DNA of 64,000 bases, taken from contig OX365945.1 of NCBI GenBank assembly GCA_947247005.1, positions 38,122,551-38,186,550 on the forward strand, read 5' to 3'. The notes beneath the pieces are model-generated. The model ran no database searches. It was given only the letters and a program-made list of their open reading frames with translations, and was not told where the DNA came from. Each line of letters starts with the position of its first letter. Within the stretch, counting starts at the first letter, position 1. The DNA comes from Spisula solida. Taxonomy: Eukaryota > Mollusca > Bivalvia > Venerida > Mactridae. The translations under genes and the position numbers were made by a program. Shown here in pieces: positions 57,201-64,000 of this stretch.

Positions 57201-58967
57201 TGCTGTATAAATAAAGTAATCACTAAAGACAATTCATAAACATGAACCTGATATCTCTATTCAAATGAAAGCTTTTAACTCACAAAATACTTATTCAATC
57301 AACACCAAATACTCACTATTTGATGCCTTTGACAGACTCATAGCGAAATCAAAATATAATTATAATCATAAACATGCTAAACCATCCTGCATGTCACTTA
57401 AAAACAGTGTCATATAAATATAACTTCCCTCAAATACCAAAATCATGTTCCATGACCAAAAATATATTAATTAAAAAAAGAACCAAATACACACTTATGT
57501 CAAATCTAATAGATTGACGACACACCACAAAAGCAAATGACAAACTGCATAAGTCCCTGGTCAGAATAACTCAGTGCCATACGTTATACCTGATTTCAAA
57601 TACTTAGAATTACTCCAACTCAATGCAACTATCCAAACTACCAAATATTGATTTATCTCATAGGATAACCAATCTAAATTTACATAAAATATATCTTGAT
57701 TGCATAAGCATGCAAATTAATAAATTCATATATAAACATACCCATAGCAAACAAAAAGCAACCTAAATGCTTGTTCATATGGATTCTAAAAATAGCATAA
57801 ACACGCATCAAACATGTTCTCCCCTGACAAATGTCAAAGAACTCTACGTTATGCTTCAAAACAGGTCTTACTGAATCACGAAACTTCTTCTCAACTATCA
57901 ACTAATTACACGCAAACTGAGTTTGTCATAAAATATAACACTCTTAGTACCTTTCTAAATATAAAATAAGTACTGCCCATGTAATAATCTCTGAATAAAT
58001 ATCCGATATACAAATGGTCTCCATCTAAGGTTATGTACTCATTACACACTGTTATTTAATATTATCAAATAAACCGTGTCAGACTCAAAGTGACTTTCTG
58101 TAACTGCTGATAAAGCTAATTTCTCATATTCTCATAAAAGGTACAAAAACGTAACCTTCATATCAAATGAGCATGTGCTCTCAGGCTTTTCACAAAACTC
58201 TGTTAGACAGAGCCCATATACAGTCACAATTCATCTAAAACTGATAACTGCCTAAGAGTCAGTTAAACTCAAACTTACCCACAGACAATATCATACTAAT
58301 GTTATAAAGCCAACACTTTTGGCATGTAAATAAACATTTCCTTTAATCAAAAGACTAGGTCATTGCATTATAATCGGCGTCCGAAGACGCGTTCACTCGG
58401 ATAACGGAACAAAATTGTAAAGCATGTACTACGTACTATGCACAAAGACGTAATTCGTCTATAAAATTGTCCCGAGGACACATTTTTATAATAACCATGT
58501 TTTACTATCACAAACTAGCAATGAAAATAGAAGACATGGGACAAAACCGGCTCAAAACTCTGCCAAAGTAATCATTATCGTGACATAAGCTGTTTTACAA
58601 ACTAGCTTCCGGTTCCCAAAAAAGTCTTCTTAGTTCAACAATTTAGGATAATAACGGAAGATAAAAAACTCATAACGTTGAAAAATACAATACATTCATC
58701 GCAATTACCTTCCTCGAATGTAAACTGCCAACGAAAGTCGTAATTTCGCCGCAAAAAACAAAAATTACCACACGACATTGTCGCACGAACATCTTGCTCA
58801 TTCAAGCGCTTGACTAAATATGATTGATTACAGGTGCACACGTGATATATACTATACGGTGCACTGCACTTTTTCTCGGGTCTTTAAAAAGCACTCATTC
58901 CAGTACTATGACTGAAATGCTAATTGTACATGTGAAAGCCATAGGCTTTATGAAAAATAATGACATT
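54219..58967. mobile_element. Large AT-rich element with ~150-bp terminal inverted repeats
   Basis: The sequence at 54230-54395 returns inverted at 58820-58967 (shared phrases AATTAGCATTTCAGTCATAG, GTGCAGTGCACCGTATAG, CACGTGTGCACC). A further inverted copy of the outer ~70 bp lies at 54607-54676 (GTTCCCTCATCC and GGATGAGGGAAC arms), followed by a diverged end piece to 54713. The ~4 kb interior is AT-rich and, on the plus strand, visibly richer in A and C than in T and G. No transposase recognised; the frames at 56408 and 57680 have no domains. Confidence 0.6.
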
Positions 58968-59016
58968 TTGAACTCTTTTCTGAAAATTTTTCATTTTCTA
59001 AAAAAAATATTACTTA

Positions 59017-59519
59017 GGCCTAAGTTCTTTGATTTTTCGTTACTCCGACCCTCCTGCCCTATTTTTTGGCATTTTCAAAAAAAAAAATTGGAAATCTTTA
59101 ATTGTACAAATTTTTTATATCAAATATGTTGATGGTAATGTTACTATATATCTGGTTTTATTATGTCTTTCAATATTTTACTAATGATAAGTAGGTATAG
59201 TGCTCTCATTTACCACTGTGTCATAGGTATCATTGAAAAAATATCTTAACTGAAATTTATTTTAAAATAAATTGTATATGTAATTAAATTTCTGTAGATT
59301 CTTTAAAATTCTTTATCAATGATACAGATACATGTGCACTGTATTTGTTTTAAGATAATTTTGCTGTTAGAACTAACATTGTTGCTTCCAGTAATGGACC
59401 GTCATTGACTACAATCCACCATCAACTACATTTTGGGAGTTTTTATTTTTAGTTTTTTCCCTCCTGTGGATTTTTTTCTCAAAAATGTCTGAGTAACAAA
59501 AAATTAAAAAACTCTGGCC
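59017..59519. mobile_element. Harbinger-like MITE, 503 bp
   Basis: Imperfect inverted ends GGCC(TA)AAGTT.TTTGATTTTT.GTTACTC, flanked by TTA on both sides. GGCC ends with a TTA target repeat the properties of the element at 846-2297, but the interior is unrelated. No coding capacity. Confidence 0.65.
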
Positions 59520-60949
59520 TTATATGTGTTTAAATGGTAAATTATATTATACTTACATCTTGAAGACACAATTAATAGTACAGTTTGGAAAATGTCAACA
59601 AACAACACGCTAAACAGTTAATTTATTTACACCTACTTTTTTCAAGTTTTTCATTAGCTAATTGCAATGATACTTTAAAGCACTTTAAAACACAGTTAAA
59701 AAGCATTCAGTAATATAAAAAGTTATTTAACGCAGTAAGTTTATAGACCAGTCAATAGTTAATCACATAACACATGTAAACTACATAATTATTTTGCACG
59801 TTGCTTAAACAATGAAAACAACACTGAGTATTAGATTATGCGCTCAAACAGAAACAAAACAAATATTTACAAAGTGAATAACTAATAATAAAATCACACT
59901 GTTGCATGAATGTTCACACAGAATCTGTTATAAATAAGAAAGATATCTGAAAATTATGAGACAAAATAAAACGTGTGAGCCATTCTTCAGGAAAACCTGG
60001 CTTTGTGACATTAAACGATGTACGTGGGTTGATCGGGAAGTTCGTATAATTATGTTGTGAATCATGTGTTATTGCTTATAATGAATAATAAATACTACCA
60101 TTACAATCGTTTATACATTATCATTCTCTCTTATAAAAATGATAAAGATACATCAAACAGTTACATAGTTACGTCGATTCCTAAACAGTCACTATGCATA
60201 CATGCCGCACACCAGAAAAATAAATGACGTCACCTAACGTCAAACGCAATTTATGTCTGAATGTATGGATCACTTTCCCCATGTAGTCACTGCACTAGAC
60301 TACGAATTTCTGATTTTCGACATACCTAGCTCTTTCGTTCAGATCCCATTGATAGTTAAATGATAAATATAGAGCTCGCTGACAATCTAACTAAAGATTT
60401 TACGTCCGTGATTTTCGGATGATTTCTCTCACTTTTCACATACACACAGACTCACTGTCGACGGCCACCTTTCTCTGTTGTTGTCTTCAATTGATATTAT
60501 GTGCACTTTGAATCGTCTGTGCAATTTGTAGGTAACTGCCGGATTATACGCTAATAAATTATCGCACACATTTTATAATTTTGTTGGTTTCAATGAGTGT
60601 TTATCATATTTCCACGCACTATTCTGATAACGCGCCTCAATTCAAAGTCATCTGTTGACGTCATGACGCCGTTTCCATTTCATTGACTGTTCAGATAAAC
60701 ACTGTTAATTTAATAGCGGATGTAGTAAACAACATTATATTTTATGGAAATGACCCCATGGGGTTGAAGTATGATAGGATATATTTGTGTGAATTTTAGC
60801 CATATAGAAGACTTTAAAAATGGCATTGTTTCAGGACAACGAATAACGAAAAATACAGCAATTTTGGTGTGCGGCAACCAGGTGTTGCAGCGTTGCCAAG
60901 GATACCGTTAATTGTCTCATAAGTTTGCTGTGTTTTATTAGCTTTTGTG
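59520..60949. other. No gene recognised
   Basis: AT-rich sequence, possibly intron or intergenic. No conserved frame, RNA gene or terminal repeat found. Confidence 0.4.
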
Positions 60950-62425
60950 ATCACACTTCGTCCGTCGTCCGTCCGTCCGTCAACAATTGGGTTGTGTCCT
61001 CTCTAGAGGTCACAATTTTGGCCTAATCTTTATGAAACTTGGTCACAATGATCATCTCAACAAAACCTAGGTCAAGTTCGATATTGGGTCATCTGAGGTC
61101 AAAAACTAGCTCACTAGGTCAAATTATAGAAAAACCTTGTGTAGTCACCAGAGGTTACAATTTCAACTTAATCTTTATGAAACTTTGTCACAATGATCAT
61201 GTCAACAAAATCTAGGTCAAGTTCGATTTTGGGTCATCTGGGGTCAAAAACAAAGTCACAATGTCAATTACAAAAATCACAATGTCAATTGATATTTTCC
61301 TGAGGGTCGTGGGTTCAAACCCCACTGGAGCCATACTTTTTTTTTTTTTTTTAAGTGTTTAGGTATTGTTTTGTCTTATAACATGTATTTGTACAGTTAT
61401 ATGGAGGAAAATATTTTGTTTAAATTATAGGTCAAATCATAGAAAAACCTTGTGTAGTCACCAGAGGTTACAATTTCAACTTAATCTTTATGGAACTTTG
61501 TCATAATGATCATGTCAACAAAATCTAGGTCAAGTTCGATTTTGGGTCATCTGGGGTCACACTGTCAATTGACATTTTCTACTCTTCAATTGCCTCGCCC
61601 GAAACTACATCGTGTCTAGGTTCTGCATTGTATATAAAACGCGTGTGTGTTAAAAGAATGACTTATATTATATATTAATACTCTCGCACTATCAGTTTAT
61701 CATACTGATTGTAACAAATTAATAATGACCAGTGAAAATGACCATGAAATATTTAAACCTCAGACGTGTGTGTACTCATTTAAACCTTTCAACATGTAGT
61801 CTTCATGGTCACTAAACTCTCTGCTGTAACTCTCACTGTATACATACAAGTAAACTTTCATCAACCAATGAAATGTGTATCCGGGTTCACAGCAGTTTTG
61901 TAAAGGTCAAATATAAAAATATTCTAGTATTTTAAGCAGGGCGTGAATTGTAATGGTTAAGAGGAAATCAAAGCGCTGTAGGGATGTAGACATTTTCCTG
62001 AGGGTCATGGGTTCAAACCCCACTGGAACCATAATTTTTATTTTTTTATTTTTTAAGTATTTAGGTATTGTTTTGTCTTCATGGTATGTATTTGTACAGT
62101 TATATTGAGGAAAATATTTTCCCCAAAATATTTTGTTTAAATTATAGGTCAAATCATAGAAAAACCTTGTGTAGTCACCAGAGGTTACAATTTCAACTTA
62201 ATCTTTATGAAACTTTTTCACAATGATCATGTCAAAATCTAGGCCAAATTCGATTTTGGGTCATCTGGGGTCAAAAACAAGGTCACATGGTCAAATCATT
62301 AAAAAATTTGCAATAGAGGCTGAATTTCCTTAAATTTTATTCAGAAAATGTGTAGGGTCACCATAGGGGTGTGCATGCACTAGTACGACAGGTGAGCGAC
62401 CTAGGGCCCTTTGGGCCCTCTTGTT
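60950..62425 (+). mobile_element. Helentron-like/pearl-type element, family A, missing its 5' hairpin and carrying duplicated inserts
   Basis: Starts after TT directly with AGCTTTTGTGATC: the 28 nt before the second AGCT of the hairpin are gone, as if deleted between the two AGCT copies. (CCGT)n, monomers and the canonical 3' end are present. Two monomers are split at the same place (after TGTCAATT, resuming at GGTCAAATCATAG) by related inserts, about 61290-61430 and 61580-62145. Confidence 0.8.
61290..62145 (+). repeat. Two copies of a SINE-like insert with tRNA-type B box
   Basis: Both copies contain TTTTCCTGAGGGTC, then GGGTTCAAACCCCACTGGA followed by CCAT, then a T-rich tail and TTTAGGTATTGTTTTGTCTT. 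GGGTTCAAACCCC fits an RNA polymerase III B box with T-arm pairing. The second copy keeps ~100 bp more upstream, with AATGGTTAAGA resembling a weak A box. Not an intact tRNA: no coherent acceptor stem or anticodon arm. Confidence 0.5.
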
Positions 62426-63601
62426 CCTTTCTATGATTCAACTGCAATTAAGTTGATCGTCTTGATAGCGAAGTTTCACCAATATTTAACAAAAAATAAA
62501 AAATATATAAGCAAATTATACGAACTTCGCGATCATCCCTCGTATAGTAATATTTTAATAAGTTTTCAAAAAGGCTCTTGGAAAAAGTCATGTTCATTGA
62601 TTTATTTTAACTACTTGCATGATATAGCACTTATATGTCTTAGATTTGTTTCTTATGGATTATGTTACAACATATTCTGTCGTTACTATGGTGACCATTT
62701 TCTAAAAAGTACTCATATTAAGAAAAACAGGGGTTAGTGGTTATAAACAGTAGATACTTTTCTCCGGCCAAAGGAAACATTCACAATTCCTGTTTGTTAC
62801 CGGTATATCAATATAGTATTATAATTCTAAAATTTGAAACAGTTTTCAAAAGTTCACGTAATTATCAAATACAATGTACTGGATTTGTGAAATGCTTGTT
62901 AACGTTAGCGTCAAATAACGATTGAGTGACGTTTGCATCAAGGCATAATAAGTAGGCGAGAGTGGTTAGTTTTAAATGTCTGTAACTTTGTAATTGGATG
63001 TTATATATACTTGACAACCTTTCTAAGTATACATTTTCATTTTTAATACATCAGTTAATATGCAAGATAACTCTTCCAAATTTTCTGTACATATATTGTG
63101 CACATTGATCCATATAATCTGACTACTTATTTTAATAAAACTCGCCAGGCTGCCAATTTTGCATCATCATACATCAGTGGTTAGTCAAGTTCCAAGATCA
63201 CAGGTGAAGAAATAATACTCTGTTGAACAAGAATGCCAACTTTGGAGTGTACATGCATTTTGTACTTTTTGCTATTTTAAAAAAGTCACACAAATTGTAT
63301 GGCTTTACATTCAAACTGAAGTCAGTTGATTGGGAAATTTAAAAGCCACCTTACATCTAGAATATGCATCGAGTGCCAATAAAATAATAGACAAGGGATG
63401 ATGGAATGATGCAATCATGTGATTTTATTTTTACATAATGGTGCAAATATTCCATTCTACTGAAACACAACAAACTGGACACACATACACGCTGATTGCT
63501 TCAGAAATAACGTTTGCTCGTTTTTCTTAACCCAATTGAGCACCTTGGCATGAATGGGATTGTTGTGTAAGAACAAACATGTTTTAATGAGATATTACAA
63601 T
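62426..63601. other. No gene recognised
   Basis: The 108-codon frame at 62411-62737 begins in the family A terminus and has no recognisable domain or splice context. The rest is AT-rich. Confidence 0.4.
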
Positions 63602-63933
63602 GTGCACTAATAAGTACACCAGAGGGTATTGGATGACTGCTTACAACACTGATGAGCCCTTAACATACCCTAATATGACCACTGACAACATTGATAAGCC
63701 CCCATAGGGCCTAGCACAGCTGTTTCAAACACTGATGAGTCCCTGAGAGGGAATTGAATGATTTCCCCAGCACTGAAGAATCCCCGTAAGGCCTTCATTG
63801 ATTGTCCCCAACATTAGCGAGTCCACAGCAAGCCTAGGATGACAGCTCCCTACACAGATGAGTCCCATTCAGGCCTTTTATGAGTGCTCCCAACACTGGT
63901 ATATCACCTCTGAAAGACCAAGGAAAACTTCAC
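63602..63933. repeat. 41-bp minisatellite, about eight units
   Basis: Unit starts at about 63603, 63645, 63687, 63728, 63769, 63810, 63851 and 63892 (spacing 42, 42, then 41 throughout). The consensus begins AACACTGATGAGTCCC, has AGGGCCT in the middle and ends TGCTCCC. Units are diverged by substitutions but keep their length, so this is an old array. It is GC-richer than its surroundings. Confidence 0.8.
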
Positions 63934-64000
63934 TGCGACTCGACAGACAAAGCTAACATCTTGAATAACCAATACCAGTCAGTCTTCACACAGAAGGATG

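Noticed and set aside
61290..61340. tRNA gene suggested by GGGTTCAAACCCC and CCA-like end
   Set aside because: No matching acceptor stem, anticodon arm or D-arm could be assembled; the same fragment recurs with a T-rich tail, fitting a SINE-like repeat.
61907..62152. Minus-strand 81-codon frame containing VPVGFEP
   Set aside because: This peptide arises from translating the B-box region of the SINE-like repeat, a common artefact.
62411..62737. 108-codon plus frame near the window end
   Set aside because: The start lies in the family A terminus, composition is AT-driven, and no motif is recognised.
1..64000. Autonomous Helentron (Rep motif, helicase, endonuclease) or DNA transposase
   Set aside because: No frame with Rep HxH, helicase Walker or DDE-type motifs was seen; only a dead LINE reverse transcriptase is recognisable.

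Overview
This is animal nuclear DNA, almost certainly from a bivalve mollusc. The window contains six in-frame, canonically spliced plus-strand exons of one conserved ciliary gene, BBS1 (BBSome subunit). They lie between positions 4003 and 38981 and are separated by introns of up to about 18 kb. Nearly everything else is repetitive. The dominant repeats are minisatellite-bearing elements of the type called pearl in bivalves, which look like non-autonomous Helentrons: a 5' hairpin, then (CCGT)n, then 140-175 bp tandem monomers, then a 3' hairpin and CTCTTGTT. I see no bacterial genes, operons, CRISPR arrays, rRNA or intact tRNA genes.

Layout. 1-846: ends of three Helentron-like families. 846-2297: a Harbinger-like element. 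4003-4092: first visible BBS1 exon. 4138-11690: a compound repeat block bounded by a ~110 bp inverted repeat, holding a family C element invaded by three family A elements, followed by family F. 11769-17063: two family B elements around two BBS1 exons and a dead minus-strand LINE. 17202-20629: a family D element carrying two nested elements, one of them a 1.7 kb element (L) built of short palindromic words. 20870-27652: five family A copies, two of them head to tail inside a reverse L copy, plus a family C copy and a MITE. 27780-31790: two tandem arrays, one split by a pogo-like and a hAT-like element. 32055-32298: BBS1 exon. 32490-37450: families A and E and a word-rich element with foldback MITEs. 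37598-38981: two BBS1 exons around a Tc1-like MITE. 39093-64000: no further recognisable BBS1 exon, but family H, a hAT-like element with a gene-like insert, a minus-strand family G, families A and B, further Harbinger-like copies, a ~4.7 kb AT-rich inverted-repeat element, a family A copy with a duplicated SINE-like insert, and a 41-bp minisatellite.

How it fits together. The BBS1 exons contribute about 0.74 kb of coding sequence; the introns are a layered deposit of transposons whose nesting gives a relative chronology. The most interesting signal is the shared end grammar of many otherwise dissimilar element families. The outer 5' arm is the reverse complement of a 3' subterminal box. Inner hairpin arms differ between families but stay base-paired. 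The 3' hairpin is followed by CTTGTT. Every 5' end that can be placed follows TT. A second signal is that monomers of several families carry ordered nuclear-receptor half-sites (AGGTCA), including two perfect palindromic oestrogen-response-type elements in family H. No transposase or Rep-helicase gene was recognised, so all these elements look non-autonomous. All calls come from reading the sequence by eye; repeat edges without terminal signals are approximate.
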